A stretch of 35,992 nt of DNA from Blautia sp. (GCA_021772055.1 JAETNR010000046.1:1-35992); one strand, 5' to 3'. Positions 1-7,964 are shown, counted from the first letter of the stretch. A program made the numbers and translations. The notes: generated by a model not told the origin, from the letters alone.

Positions 1-216
1 TAATGTGAACACTTAGCGAATGCAAGACAACGTCGCAGCATGAGTTTAGTGAGAACATATGCCCTTGCGGTATAATGTGAACACTTAGCGAATGCAAGAC
101 AACGTCGCAGCATGAGCTTAGTGAGAACATATGCCCTTGCGGTATAATGTGAACACTTAGCGAATGCAAGACAATGTCGCAGCATGAGCTTAGTGAGAAC
201 ATATGCCCTTGTGGCA
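1..216. repeat. Three 72-bp direct tandem repeats
   Basis: Units lie at 1-72, 73-144 and 145-216. Unit 1 and unit 2 differ at one base, and unit 3 differs from unit 2 at three. The homology stops abruptly after 220. The array starts at the window edge, so it probably continues to the left. Each junction creates TATAAT (71-76, 143-148) or CATAAT (215-220), but no fitting -35 element lies upstream. The unit is 24 codons long. On the minus strand one frame stays open through all copies and includes AYVLTKLMLRRCLAFAKC; all three plus-strand frames have stops. Within a unit, GCAAG (22-26) can pair with CTTGC (64-68). This resembles a dispersed non-coding repeat rather than a gene, and the origin is unknown. 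Confidence 0.9.
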
Positions 217-271
217 TAATGGGAGAGTTTAAAAAAGAAATTATAAATGATGAAGAAAGGCAGGAGAAAGA

Positions 272-1762
272 ATGCAGGTATTATATAAAAGCACCAGAGG
301 AAATGAAGAGACCGTGACTGCTTCCATGGCAATCTTAAAGGGACTTTCAGAGGATGGAGGCCTGTTTGTACCGGAATATATTCCGAAGCTGGATGTACCT
401 GTGGAAAAACTGGCTCAGATGAGTTATCAGGAAACCGCCTATGAAGTAATGAGCCGTTTTCTTACAGACTTTACAGAAGAGGAACTGAAAAACTGTATAA
501 ATCATGCATATGATGAGAAATTCGATACGGATTTGATCGCACCTCTTCATGAGGCCAATGGTGTTTATTTTCTGGAACTGTTCCATGGCGCGACCATTGC
601 GTTTAAAGATATGGCTTTGTCCATTCTTCCTCATTTAATGACCACAGCAGCAAAGAAAAACCAGGTAAAAAATGAGATCGTCATCCTTACCGCAACCTCA
701 GGAGATACAGGAAAGGCTGCTCTTGCAGGTTTTCAGGACGTGCCTGGAACCAGAATTGTGGTATTTTATCCGAAACACGGCGTAAGCCCTATTCAGGAAA
801 AACAGATGGTTACCCAGAAAGGGGCCAATACCTGTGTGATCGGTATTACCGGAAATTTTGACGATGCCCAGAGTGCAGTGAAGAAGATGTTCAATGACAA
901 GGAACTGGCCAGAGAGCTGGATGAAGCAGGCTATCAGTTTTCCTCCGCAAACTCCATTAACATCGGCAGGCTGGTTCCCCAGATCGTTTATTATGTTTAC
1001 GCTTACGCATCCCTAGTTCGGGAAGGAAAGATCAAAGCAGGGGAAGAAATCAATGTCACTGTCCCCACCGGAAACTTTGGAAATATTCTGGCTGCTTACT
1101 ACGCAAAACAGATGGGGCTTCCTATTCATAAGCTGATCTGTGCATCCAATGAAAATAAGGTTCTTTATGATTTCTTCAACACAGGAATCTATGACAGAAA
1201 GAGAGACTTTATCCTTACTTCCTCTCCATCCATGGATATTCTCATCTCCAGCAACCTGGAACGTCTGATCTACCGTATCTCAGGAGAAAATGCGGAGAAA
1301 TGTGCTGCGCTCATGCAGGCATTAAGCCAGGGCGGAGAATATACCATCACAGAAGAGATGAAAGCACAGCTTTCTGATTTTTACGGAAATTTCTGCAGTG
1401 AGGGAGAGACCAGAGAAGCTATCAGTGCTACATATTATGGAAGTGATTATGTGATCGATACCCACACAGCTGTAGCTGCAGGCGTTTACCAGAAGTATCT
1501 GCGGAATACAAACGATCATACACCTACAGTCATTGCCTCTACAGCAAGCCCCTACAAATTCCCCGGAAGCGTTGTGGATGCCATTTCCGACAGATATGAG
1601 GGATTGGAGGATTTTGCCCTGGTAGATGCACTTAGTGCCCTGTCCGGTGTAAAAATTCCCAGGGCTGTGGAGGAAATCCGTACAGCTCCTGTGCTTCATG
1701 ATAAAGTGGTGGATGCAAAGGATATGCCTGCCGCAGTAAAAGAATTTCTTGGAATCAGGTGA
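272..1762 (+). CDS. thrC: Threonine synthase
   Basis: This PLP enzyme converts O-phosphohomoserine to threonine and phosphate, the last step of threonine synthesis, in the cytosol. The 496-residue protein has the usual length of the long ThrC class. The PLP-binding lysine is K112 in FHGATIAFKDMALS, and the phosphate-binding stretch ATSGDTGKAAL follows at 141-151. A glycine-rich cofactor loop, TVPTGNFGN, lies near residue 265. AGGAG at 262-266 sits six bases before the ATG. No clear promoter or T-box is visible in the 55 bases between the repeat array and the gene, so transcription may start in or before the repeats. The stop codon lies inside the ribosome binding site of dgt, so the two genes are one transcript. 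Confidence 0.95.
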   Translation: MQVLYKSTRGNEETVTASMAILKGLSEDGGLFVPEYIPKLDVPVEKLAQMSYQETAYEVMSRFLTDFTEEELKNCINHAYDEKFDTDLIAPLHEANGVYFLELFHGATIAFKDMALSILPHLMTTAAKKNQVKNEIVILTATSGDTGKAALAGFQDVPGTRIVVFYPKHGVSPIQEKQMVTQKGANTCVIGITGNFDDAQSAVKKMFNDKELARELDEAGYQFSSANSINIGRLVPQIVYYVYAYASLVREGKIKAGEEINVTVPTGNFGNILAAYYAKQMGLPIHKLICASNENKVLYDFFNTGIYDRKRDFILTSSPSMDILISSNLERLIYRISGENAEKCAALMQALSQGGEYTITEEMKAQLSDFYGNFCSEGETREAISATYYGSDYVIDTHTAVAAGVYQKYLRNTNDHTPTVIASTASPYKFPGSVVDAISDRYEGLEDFALVDALSALSGVKIPRAVEEIRTAPVLHDKVVDAKDMPAAVKEFLGIR

Positions 1763-1767
1763 CATTT

Positions 1768-3189
1768 ATGGAGTGGAAACGGCTGCTTTCCCCAAGGCGT
1801 GAGGGATATTACGGCAAAGCTTATGTGAAAAGACAGGGAGATCTGCGCAGCGAATTTGAAAAGGACTATCACCGGATCATCGGAAGCTCTTCCTTTCGCA
1901 GGCTCCAGGATAAAACCCAGGTATTTGCACTGGATAAAAGTGATTTTATCAGGACAAGGCTGACCCATTCCCTGGAGGTATCCTCCTTTGCAAAGTCTCT
2001 TGGACTTAATATTGCCCAGTATTTACTGGAAAACAAGATCGATGAGAACTTTACCCTGCAGACCAGATCCGATATCTGTGATATTCTGCAATGTGCAGGG
2101 CTGATCCATGACCTTGGAAATCCACCTTTCGGTCATTTCGGGGAGGAGGCGATCCGCGACTGGTTCTGCAGAAATATGCAGAATCTGAAATTTAAAGGAA
2201 AGCCCGTTACAGAGCTTTTCACCAGCCAGATGCTGCAGGATTTTTATCATTTCGAGGGAAATGCCCAGGCGCTTCGCCAGGTGAGCAAGCTCCATTTTCT
2301 GGTGAACGAGCATGGAATGAATCTGACTTTTGCTCTTTTGAACACCATTATCAAGTATCCGGTATCCTCTGATCATATCCGGCCGGAGAGCGGAAACATC
2401 CGGGAAAAGAAGATGGGGTATTTTTATGCGGAACAGCCCCTTTACGAAATGATTGCCCGGGAGACCGGGACAGAAGGTATGCGTCATCCTTTGACCTTTA
2501 TTCTTGAGGCAGCGGATGATATTGCCTACAAAACCGCAGATATTGAGGACGCATTTAAAAAGGGCTGTATCTCTTATGAGAAGCTGAAGGAAGAACTGCT
2601 GCTTGCAGGCAGAAAAAATGCGCCGGATCATTTAAAAGTTGATCCGGCATCTATGATGGAGCATCAGTTTGACAATGCCATTGCACGTAAGGTGGAAAAT
2701 CCCCAGCTATATGCAGTACAGAATTTCCTGGTACGTCTTCAGAGTTCTTTGATTTTTTGTGCGACGAATGGGTTTACTTCCCATTACCGGGAAATTATGG
2801 AGGGCTCCTATCCCCATGATCTTTTCTATCAGACAGATGCCGGATGGGTAATGGAAGCGCTGGGAGATATTGCATACCGCTATGCATTTACGTCAAGGCC
2901 GATACTGCAGATGGAGGTATCTGCAGGGACGATCTTAAATTTCCTGTTGGATCGTTTTGTACCGGCAGTTCTGAATTATGATACAGAGGAACACCTTCCC
3001 ATGATGGAGAAAAAAATAGTAGCGCTTATTTCCGAAAACTACCGTCAGATCTATCATCTCTATGCAAAAAGTGCGGCATCAGAAGAGGAACGGCTTTATC
3101 TGCGCCTCCTTCTGGTAACGGATTTTATCAGCGGGATGACAGACAGCTATGCAAAAGACTTATATCAAAAGCTTAATGGAATTTCATAG
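1768..3189 (+). CDS. dgt: Deoxyguanosinetriphosphate triphosphohydrolase (dGTPase-like HD protein)
   Basis: HD-domain dNTPases of this family split dGTP or other dNTPs into the deoxynucleoside and triphosphate. They adjust the dNTP pool. Metal ligands are visible: H67 in RTRLTHSLEV, the HD pair at 114-115 in GLIHDLGNPPFGHFGE, and a later aspartate in LEAADDIAYKTADIEDA. The 473-residue length fits the family. A GTG at 1759 is in frame, but ATG 1768 is preferred because AGGTGA (1757-1762) lies five bases upstream and the homologous start EWKRLLSPRREG follows. That binding site contains the thrC stop codon, so translation is coupled to thrC. No functional link to threonine is known. The exact substrate cannot be read from sequence. 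Confidence 0.88.
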   Translation: MEWKRLLSPRREGYYGKAYVKRQGDLRSEFEKDYHRIIGSSSFRRLQDKTQVFALDKSDFIRTRLTHSLEVSSFAKSLGLNIAQYLLENKIDENFTLQTRSDICDILQCAGLIHDLGNPPFGHFGEEAIRDWFCRNMQNLKFKGKPVTELFTSQMLQDFYHFEGNAQALRQVSKLHFLVNEHGMNLTFALLNTIIKYPVSSDHIRPESGNIREKKMGYFYAEQPLYEMIARETGTEGMRHPLTFILEAADDIAYKTADIEDAFKKGCISYEKLKEELLLAGRKNAPDHLKVDPASMMEHQFDNAIARKVENPQLYAVQNFLVRLQSSLIFCATNGFTSHYREIMEGSYPHDLFYQTDAGWVMEALGDIAYRYAFTSRPILQMEVSAGTILNFLLDRFVPAVLNYDTEEHLPMMEKKIVALISENYRQIYHLYAKSAASEEERLYLRLLLVTDFISGMTDSYAKDLYQKLNGIS

Positions 3190-3268
3190 CACAAATTGCA
3201 GTTATATTTCACAGGGTGTGGAATGTAATAAATTGTATAAATGGAAGTACAATTTGCTTGTGAAACTC

Positions 3269-3297
3269 TTGACATTTTCAAATAAAGATGCGATAAT
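3269..3297 (+). promoter_or_regulatory. Sigma-A promoter of pckA
   Basis: TTGACA (3269-3274) and GATAAT (3292-3297) are separated by 17 bases. Just upstream, AATTGTA (3231-3237) and TACAATT (3248-3254) form an inverted repeat that could be an operator. The predicted transcript has a leader of about 55 bases. The gap after dgt (3190-3268) shows no T-rich terminator. Confidence 0.8.
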
Positions 3298-3357
3298 AGA
3301 TTAGATTTTTGAATTCATTTAGCAACAAAGATACTATTGAAGAAAAGAGGTTAAAAG

Positions 3358-4962
3358 ATGGCAGAGATCAATTTAAGCAAGTATGGTATTACCGGAACTA
3401 CTGAAATCGTACACAATCCTTCTTTTGAAATGCTGTTTGAAGAAGAGACAAAACCCGGTCTGGAAGGATATGAAAAGGGGCAGGTAAGTGAGCTTGGTGC
3501 GGTCAATGTAATGACTGGTGTATACACAGGACGTTCCCCAAAAGATAAATTCATCGTTATGGATGAAAATTCAAAGGATACTGTATGGTGGACTTCTGAT
3601 GAATATAAGAACGACAATCATCCGGCTTCACAGGAATGTTGGGAAGCAGTAAAGGATATCGCCCTGAAAGAGCTTTCTGATAAGAAGCTTTATGTTGTTG
3701 ATGCTTTCTGCGGCGCTAACCATGATACGCGTATGGCTATCCGTTTCATTATGGAAGTTGCATGGCAGGCTCATTTTGTAAAAAATATGTTCATCCAGCC
3801 TTCAGAGGAAGAACTTGAGAATTTTGAGCCGGATTTTGTTGTTTACAATGCATCTAAGGCTAAAGTTGAGAATTATAAAGAACTGGGTCTGAATTCTGAG
3901 ACTGCAGTAGTATTTAATATTTCAAGCCGCGAGCAGGTTATTATCAATACCTGGTACGGCGGAGAAATGAAGAAAGGTATGTTCTCCATGATGAATTACT
4001 ATCTGCCGCTGAAGGGCATTGCTTCCATGCACTGCTCTGCAAACACAGATATGAATGGTGAGAATACCGCGATTTTCTTCGGATTATCCGGAACAGGAAA
4101 GACCACTCTTTCCACAGACCCGAAACGTCTTCTGATCGGTGATGACGAGCACGGCTGGGATGACAACGGCGTATTTAACTTCGAGGGCGGCTGCTATGCG
4201 AAGGTTATCAATCTGGATAAAGATTCCGAACCGGATATCTATAATGCAATCAAGCGCAATGCTCTTCTTGAGAACGTTACACTGGATGCAGAAGGCAAGA
4301 TTGACTTTGATGATAAGAGCGTGACAGAGAATACACGTGTATCCTACCCGATCGATCATATTCAGAATATTGTTCGTCCGGTTTCCGCTGCACCGGCTGC
4401 AAAAAATGTAATCTTCCTGTCAGCAGATGCGTTCGGCGTACTTCCTCCGGTATCCATCCTTACTCCGGAGCAGACACAGTACTACTTCCTGTCCGGCTTT
4501 ACAGCTAAGCTTGCCGGTACAGAGCGCGGCATCACAGAGCCGACTCCTACCTTCTCCGCATGCTTCGGCCAGGCATTCCTGGAACTGCATCCGACAAAAT
4601 ACGGCGAAGAGCTGGTTAAGAAGATGGAAGCTAACGGTGCGAAAGCATATCTGGTAAATACCGGATGGAACGGCACCGGAAAACGTATTACGATCAAGGA
4701 TACCCGTGGTATCATTGATGCAATCTTAAGCGGTGATATCCTGAATGCACCTACCAAGAAGATTCCATACTTCGATTTCGAGGTTCCGACAGAACTTCCT
4801 GGTGTAGATTCTAATATTCTGGATCCTCGCGATACCTATGCAGATGCATCTGAATGGGAAGAAAAAGCAAAAGATCTTGCACAGAGATTTGTGAAGAACT
4901 TTAAGAAATACGAAGGCAATGAAGCCGGAAAAGCTCTGGTTTCTGCTGGCCCGCAGTTATAA
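3358..4962 (+). CDS. pckA: Phosphoenolpyruvate carboxykinase (ATP)
   Basis: PckA interconverts oxaloacetate + ATP and PEP + CO2 + ADP. In gut anaerobes it often runs towards oxaloacetate as a CO2-fixing, ATP-yielding step; that direction is inferred here. The 534-residue protein has the expected length. Visible signatures are [10 protein letters not shown] (R59, substrate binding), the kinase P-loop GLSGTGKTT (242-250, K248), and the metal/nucleotide motif [13 protein letters not shown] around 259-271. AGAGG at 3346-3350 precedes the ATG by seven bases. The gene stands alone between its own consensus promoter and a strong terminator. Confidence 0.97.
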   Translation: MAEINLSKYGITGTTEIVHNPSFEMLFEEETKPGLEGYEKGQVSELGAVNVMTGVYTGRSPKDKFIVMDENSKDTVWWTSDEYKNDNHPASQECWEAVKDIALKELSDKKLYVVDAFCGANHDTRMAIRFIMEVAWQAHFVKNMFIQPSEEELENFEPDFVVYNASKAKVENYKELGLNSETAVVFNISSREQVIINTWYGGEMKKGMFSMMNYYLPLKGIASMHCSANTDMNGENTAIFFGLSGTGKTTLSTDPKRLLIGDDEHGWDDNGVFNFEGGCYAKVINLDKDSEPDIYNAIKRNALLENVTLDAEGKIDFDDKSVTENTRVSYPIDHIQNIVRPVSAAPAAKNVIFLSADAFGVLPPVSILTPEQTQYYFLSGFTAKLAGTERGITEPTPTFSACFGQAFLELHPTKYGEELVKKMEANGAKAYLVNTGWNGTGKRITIKDTRGIIDAILSGDILNAPTKKIPYFDFEVPTELPGVDSNILDPRDTYADASEWEEKAKDLAQRFVKNFKKYEGNEAGKALVSAGPQL

Positions 4963-4968
4963 TAATTC

Positions 4969-4997
4969 CGGCACCGTCTTTTGACGGTGTCGTTTTT
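4969..4997 (+). terminator. Intrinsic terminator of pckA
   Basis: A 10-bp stem (4969-4978 with 4983-4992, one G-U pair) and a TTTT loop are followed by five T. It begins seven bases after the pckA stop. Confidence 0.9.
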
Positions 4998-5070
4998 ATG
5001 CAGCCATGTATATGAGGAACAAAGGTCAGGCGAATCTTACCTGTGGGATGGTTTGAATAGAATATTAATT

Positions 5071-5099
5071 TTGAAAAAAATTTATGATAGATGTATAGA
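5071..5099 (+). promoter_or_regulatory. Candidate promoter of the small RNA
   Basis: TTGAAA (5071-5076) and TATAGA (5094-5099) are 17 bases apart, which predicts a start near 5106. A closer TATAAT at 5121-5126 lacks a matching -35, and a start from it would remove the 5' arm of the first hairpin. The upstream element is therefore preferred, with moderate confidence. Confidence 0.45.
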
Positions 5100-5105
5100 C
5101 GGGCT

Positions 5106-5240
5106 TTTTTACGGCTATACTATAATTGTTCATTGGAACCCCCTTCAATAGAACAATTACAAAAGATAAGCATAGAAATACTTATATCCTCCCCTTAAGA
5201 TCCCGGGATCGCCTTAAGATGCGATCCCGGGATTTTTTTT
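5106..5240 (+). ncRNA. Candidate C-rich small regulatory RNA
   Basis: This is a roughly 135-nt non-coding unit bounded by a possible promoter and a very strong terminator. Hairpin 1 pairs 5123-5131 with 5151-5159, then 5132-5135 with 5146-5149, and shows a ten-base loop GAACCCCCTT. A weaker hairpin (ATAAG 5165-5169 with CTTAT 5181-5185) follows. Then comes a single-stranded stretch TCCTCCCCTT (5187-5196), complementary to Shine-Dalgarno sequences. The terminator hairpin ends the unit. C-rich exposed loops plus an anti-SD segment are the design of known Firmicute sRNAs such as RsaE/RoxS and the streptococcal csRNAs. No sequence family was recognised. It could instead be the leader or remnant of a lost gene, or an orphan terminator. 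Confidence 0.5.
5197..5240 (+). terminator. Very strong intrinsic terminator
   Basis: The stem pairs 5197-5212 with 5221-5236 around an eight-base loop (one G-U pair) and is followed by an unbroken run of eight T (5233-5240). The nine-base sequence CCTTAAGAT occurs at 5193-5201 and again at 5212-5220, the second copy spanning the loop. No coding gene ends just upstream, so it terminates a non-coding transcript. Confidence 0.9.
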
Positions 5241-5302
5241 AATTTGCACCTTGTATTTCTTTTCTTATAATAAAACAATGCAGAATGCATCATTGCCATA
5301 TA

Positions 5303-5496
5303 GTGGAAGTCCATGCAGAACATACGTTGCTGTACAGTTCGGATTTCAGAAGTGTGAAGCTGGATGTATACGCCAGTGAAAATATGGAAGAGACAGCGAT
5401 ACATGTGTTGCCGAAATCGCTGATCAACAGATTGAAAAGCTGCATGAAAAGATTTGCACGCTGAAGAAAAGCAGAACATGGGAGGTCAACTGTTAA
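5303..5496 (+). pseudogene. Decayed Rpn-family (PD-(D/E)XK) nuclease fragment
   Basis: The frame from GTG 5303 to the stop at 5462 reads LLYSSDFRSVKLDVYASENM, which resembles the core of Rpn-family recombination-promoting nucleases (formerly called putative transposases), including the aspartate of the KLDVYA strand. The frame then shifts: a second frame ending at 5494 reads ADQQIEKLHEKICTLKKSRT, like the coiled C-terminus of such proteins. There is no start with a ribosome binding site, and most of the domain is missing. The family call rests on one short motif. Sequence from 5497 to 5600 has no recognisable gene. Confidence 0.4.
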
Positions 5497-5601
5497 TCCC
5501 CATTGATTTTGCGTATGGCAAGGTGTATTTTGCTAATGCAGGGAAAACTGCCTGCCTGACGAACAGATGAACGCTTTTTTTGAAAAAATTCCATATATGA
5601 T

Positions 5602-5630
5602 TTGTCTTTTGGTTAAAAAGATGATATAAT
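5602..5630 (+). promoter_or_regulatory. Sigma-A promoter of the SEC-C gene
   Basis: TTGTCT (5602-5607), a 17-base spacer and TATAAT (5625-5630) predict a start near 5637. The ATG at 5629 overlaps the -10 box, so it cannot be the translation start from this promoter. Confidence 0.8.
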
Positions 5631-5721
5631 GATGCAGAAATACCGGAATTTGTTGTTTCCGGTGATTTCCGGTATAAAGAACCGGAGAAAAATGAATTTT
5701 TTGGAAAAGAGGAATAGACAA

Positions 5722-6231
5722 ATGAGCGATAAAACAATTCTGGAACAGTGGCGCGCCATTGCCTACGACCAGCAGGCTGATCGTAATAAACTTCAGCAGT
5801 TCTGGACGAACTATTTTAACATTGAGAAAGGCATTTACGAGCAGCTTCTGACCAATCCGGATGAAGTGGTAAAGGGAACAGTTAAGGAACTGGCTGAGAA
5901 ATATGGACAGGAAGTTTTCACCATGGTAGGTTTTCTGGATGGCATTAATGACAGTCTGAAGCTGCCTAACCCCATCGAGACGATGGATGAAGACACTGTA
6001 GTAAACCTTGGCTTTGATAAAGAACTTCTGTACAAGAATATGGTGGATGCGAAAGCAGACTGGCTGTACGAGCTTCCTCAGTGGGATGCTATCTTTACAG
6101 AGGAGAAACGGAAAGAACTGTATCTGGAACAGAAGAAATCAGGTACGGTGGTAAAAGCCAAGAAAATCGGCCGTAATGATCCATGTCCCTGCGGAAGCGG
6201 CAAAAAATATAAATTCTGCTGCGGCCGTTAA
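5722..6231 (+). CDS. SEC-C motif protein of unknown function
   Basis: This 169-residue soluble protein ends in [15 protein letters not shown]. That is the zinc-binding SEC-C motif also found at the C-terminus of SecA, where it binds SecB or ribosomes. The rest is a mostly helical, acidic domain (about residues 1-140) that I do not recognise; it contains [28 protein letters not shown] 5722 is chosen because AGAGGA (5708-5713) lies eight bases upstream. The longer in-frame starts at 5629 and 5692 overlap the promoter or lack a binding site. A possible role in protein quality control or ribosome contact is inferred only from the motif. Confidence 0.85.
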   Translation: MSDKTILEQWRAIAYDQQADRNKLQQFWTNYFNIEKGIYEQLLTNPDEVVKGTVKELAEKYGQEVFTMVGFLDGINDSLKLPNPIETMDEDTVVNLGFDKELLYKNMVDAKADWLYELPQWDAIFTEEKRKELYLEQKKSGTVVKAKKIGRNDPCPCGSGKKYKFCCGR

Positions 6232-6261
6232 AAACGCGGACAGACTATACAGCAGATAACT

Positions 6262-6291
6262 GCCCTTCCGGAAGGAACCGGAGGGGCGTTT
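6262..6291 (+). terminator. Probable terminator after the SEC-C gene
   Basis: A 10-bp stem (6262-6271 with 6278-6287, one G-U pair) has loop AAGGAA. The T tract is short and interrupted (GTTTCTAT), so termination may be partial and the next gene may be co-transcribed. Confidence 0.6.
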
Positions 6292-6317
6292 CTATCCGGA
6301 AAATATGCTCACGGAGC

Positions 6318-6335
6318 CTCACATGCACATGTGAG
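6318..6335 (+). promoter_or_regulatory. Inverted repeat before the oxidoreductase gene
   Basis: CTCACATG and CATGTGAG are separated by two bases, 31 bases before the start codon at 6367. It could be an operator or an RNA hairpin that limits translation. No separate promoter was identified for this gene. Confidence 0.4.
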
Positions 6336-6366
6336 AGGATACTGGGATAAAAAGGAGGTACATTTG

Positions 6367-7347
6367 ATGAAATTTGCAACCATTGGAACAAGCGCAATCA
6401 CAGAAAGTTTTCTGCACGCAGCGTCACAGTGTGAAGGATTTAGCCTGAAAGGCGTTTATTCCAGGTCTATGGAAAAAGCCAGGGCATTTGGTCAGAAATA
6501 TCATGCAGAGAAATTTTATGACAGTCTGGAATCCCTTGCTTTGGATCCGGAAATTGAGGCTGTATATATTGCAAGCCCCAATTTTATGCATTGTGGGCAG
6601 GTCATCCGAATGCTTAAAGCAAAGAAACATGTTTTGTGCGAAAAATCTCTTGGTTCCAACAGTGAGGAAGTGGAGAAAATGTTTTGGACTGCCAGGGAAA
6701 ACAAGGTGCTGCTTCTGGAGGCCATGCGTCCTTTGTTTGATCCGGGTCTCTCTGTTGTGCGCGACAATCTTCCGAAGCTTGGGAAAATCCGTATGGCAGA
6801 TTTCCATTACGGAAAGTATTCCAGCAAATATGATCGGTTCAAAGCCGGAGAGCACCAGAACATTTTTGACAAAAACTGTTCTGCAGGAGCCCTGATGGAT
6901 ATGGGTGTTTACTGTGTGCATCCCATGGTCTGGCTGTTTGGTTTTCCTCTTACTGTAGATGCACAAGCAGTGATGCTGCCGGGAGAGATTGACGGAGCCG
7001 GAGCGATTTTGGCAAAGTATAATGAAATGGTCGCCCAGCTTTCCTATACAAAAATCACCAACAGCATTCTGCCCAGTGTGATACAGGGGGAGAATGGTAT
7101 CATGGAAATTACAGATCTGTCTGCACCGAAAAAGATCCGCATTCTTTACAACAATGGTACAGAGGAGAACTTGCCGGTCACACCCTGTGAAAATAATATG
7201 GTTTATGAGATCCGCAGATTTATCCAGGCAGTGGAAAGTAAGGATACTATGGAAGAGAATAAAGTGGTTTCTATTATCGCCATGAAGATTATGGATGAGG
7301 CCAGAAGGCAGAATGAGATTCAGTTTCCTGCGGACAGTCCGGAATAA
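6367..7347 (+). CDS. Gfo/Idh/MocA-family NAD(P)-dependent oxidoreductase
   Basis: The 326-residue protein starts with a Rossmann strand (MKFATIGTSAITESFLHA) and carries the family's catalytic-lysine region CEKSLGSN near residue 98, where most members have EKP. A C-terminal alpha/beta domain follows, with MDMGVYCVHPMVWLFG around 180. The family oxidises or reduces sugars, inositols and related compounds; the substrate is unknown. ATG 6367 follows GGAGG (6354-6358) by eight bases. An upstream in-frame ATG at 6331 lies in the inverted repeat and lacks a binding site. No sugar genes adjoin it. Confidence 0.88.
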   Translation: MKFATIGTSAITESFLHAASQCEGFSLKGVYSRSMEKARAFGQKYHAEKFYDSLESLALDPEIEAVYIASPNFMHCGQVIRMLKAKKHVLCEKSLGSNSEEVEKMFWTARENKVLLLEAMRPLFDPGLSVVRDNLPKLGKIRMADFHYGKYSSKYDRFKAGEHQNIFDKNCSAGALMDMGVYCVHPMVWLFGFPLTVDAQAVMLPGEIDGAGAILAKYNEMVAQLSYTKITNSILPSVIQGENGIMEITDLSAPKKIRILYNNGTEENLPVTPCENNMVYEIRRFIQAVESKDTMEENKVVSIIAMKIMDEARRQNEIQFPADSPE

Positions 7348-7353
7348 AAAATT

Positions 7354-7379
7354 CGGTTTTCATTGACAAACCGTTTTTT
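7354..7379 (+). terminator. Short terminator after the oxidoreductase, interlocked with the thrS promoter
   Basis: CGGTTT (7354-7359) pairs with AAACCG (7368-7373), followed by six T. The eight-base loop and first base of the 3' arm contain TTGACA, the -35 box of the next promoter. It is short but well placed, seven bases after the stop codon. Confidence 0.6.
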
Positions 7380-7391
7380 CACATATATAAT
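7363..7391 (+). promoter_or_regulatory. Consensus sigma-A promoter of the thrS operon
   Basis: Perfect TTGACA (7363-7368), a 17-base spacer and perfect TATAAT (7386-7391) place the start near 7398. A perfect promoter suits control by attenuation in the leader rather than at initiation. Confidence 0.92.
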
Positions 7392-7397
7392 GAGGAA

Positions 7398-7652
7398 CAT
7401 AGAAAAGAACCAACACGTTGACGAGACGAGTAAACTGCGGAACGTTCCAGAGAGAGGCACATATGCTGGAAGTGCTTTATCGGGAAACAGTTGAAAACTA
7501 CCTCTGAGTGGCCCCAATCCGGTCCGGTGATTCCGTTATCATCTAATCAAGAGGCTGATCCGTTTAGAGAACCGTTTCAGCAAGCAGGGTGGAACCGCGA
7601 GCAAAAAGAACTCGTCCCTTACAGTGCAGACGCATTGTAAGGGATTTTTTTT
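7398..7652 (+). promoter_or_regulatory. T-box leader (tRNA-Thr-sensing) with terminator
   Basis: The conserved T-box core AGGGTGGAACCGCG lies at 7586-7599. Its bulge TGGA (7590-7593) pairs with the tRNA acceptor end and predicts a U discriminator base. Stem I spans roughly 7415-7510. The specifier side shows GAA followed by ACT (7497-7499) and ACC (7500-7502), both threonine codons; which one is read is not certain. The terminator pairs 7615-7627 with 7632-7644 and ends in eight T (7645-7652). Uncharged tRNA-Thr should stabilise the antiterminator and switch on the downstream genes, including thrS. This accounts for the 378-base gap between coding genes. Confidence 0.95.
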
Positions 7653-7725
7653 ATATCACCGGGTGCGCATTTTTCCGGAATATAAAAATGACTCTGCGGT
7701 TGGTTTTACAAAAAAGGAGATGAAT

Positions 7726-7926
7726 ATGGAAATGTGGAAAGAAAAGATCAAGGAATTTTTCCTGTCGGACTGGACCCTGACAGAAAAGATACTGCTTCTG
7801 GCAGATGTCCTTTTGGTCGGAATCCTGATTGGATTTTTGACCCCGCTGAAAAACGGCATTCATTTTTTCAGCGACAATGACATGAATAACAACAATGATA
7901 TGCATTGCGAAAGCGAAGAAGAATAA
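7726..7926 (+). CDS. Small single-span membrane protein in the thrS operon
   Basis: The 66-residue protein has a charged amphipathic N-terminus (MEMWKEKIKEFF), one hydrophobic span (about 21-40, ILLLADVLLVGILIGFLTP) and an acidic, Asn-rich tail. GGAG at 7716-7719 sits six bases before ATG 7726; an ATG at 7720 would overlap that site. It lies between the T-box terminator and thrS, 38 bases upstream of thrS, so threonine starvation should control it. No family was recognised. A real gene is supported by the good binding site and the clear membrane span. Confidence 0.75.
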   Translation: MEMWKEKIKEFFLSDWTLTEKILLLADVLLVGILIGFLTPLKNGIHFFSDNDMNNNNDMHCESEEE

Positions 7927-7964
7927 CAGAAAATATTTCATTTCAATAAGGAGGAACCATTATC

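Noticed and set aside
1..216. Possible CRISPR array
   Set aside because: The 72-bp units are directly joined and nearly identical over their whole length; there are no variable spacers and no cas genes.
5106..5240. 6S RNA
   Set aside because: The unit is too short and lacks the long central bubble flanked by extended stems that defines 6S RNA.
5629..5721. N-terminal extension of the SEC-C protein
   Set aside because: The upstream ATG overlaps the TATAAT box; AGAGGA eight bases before ATG 5722 fixes the start.
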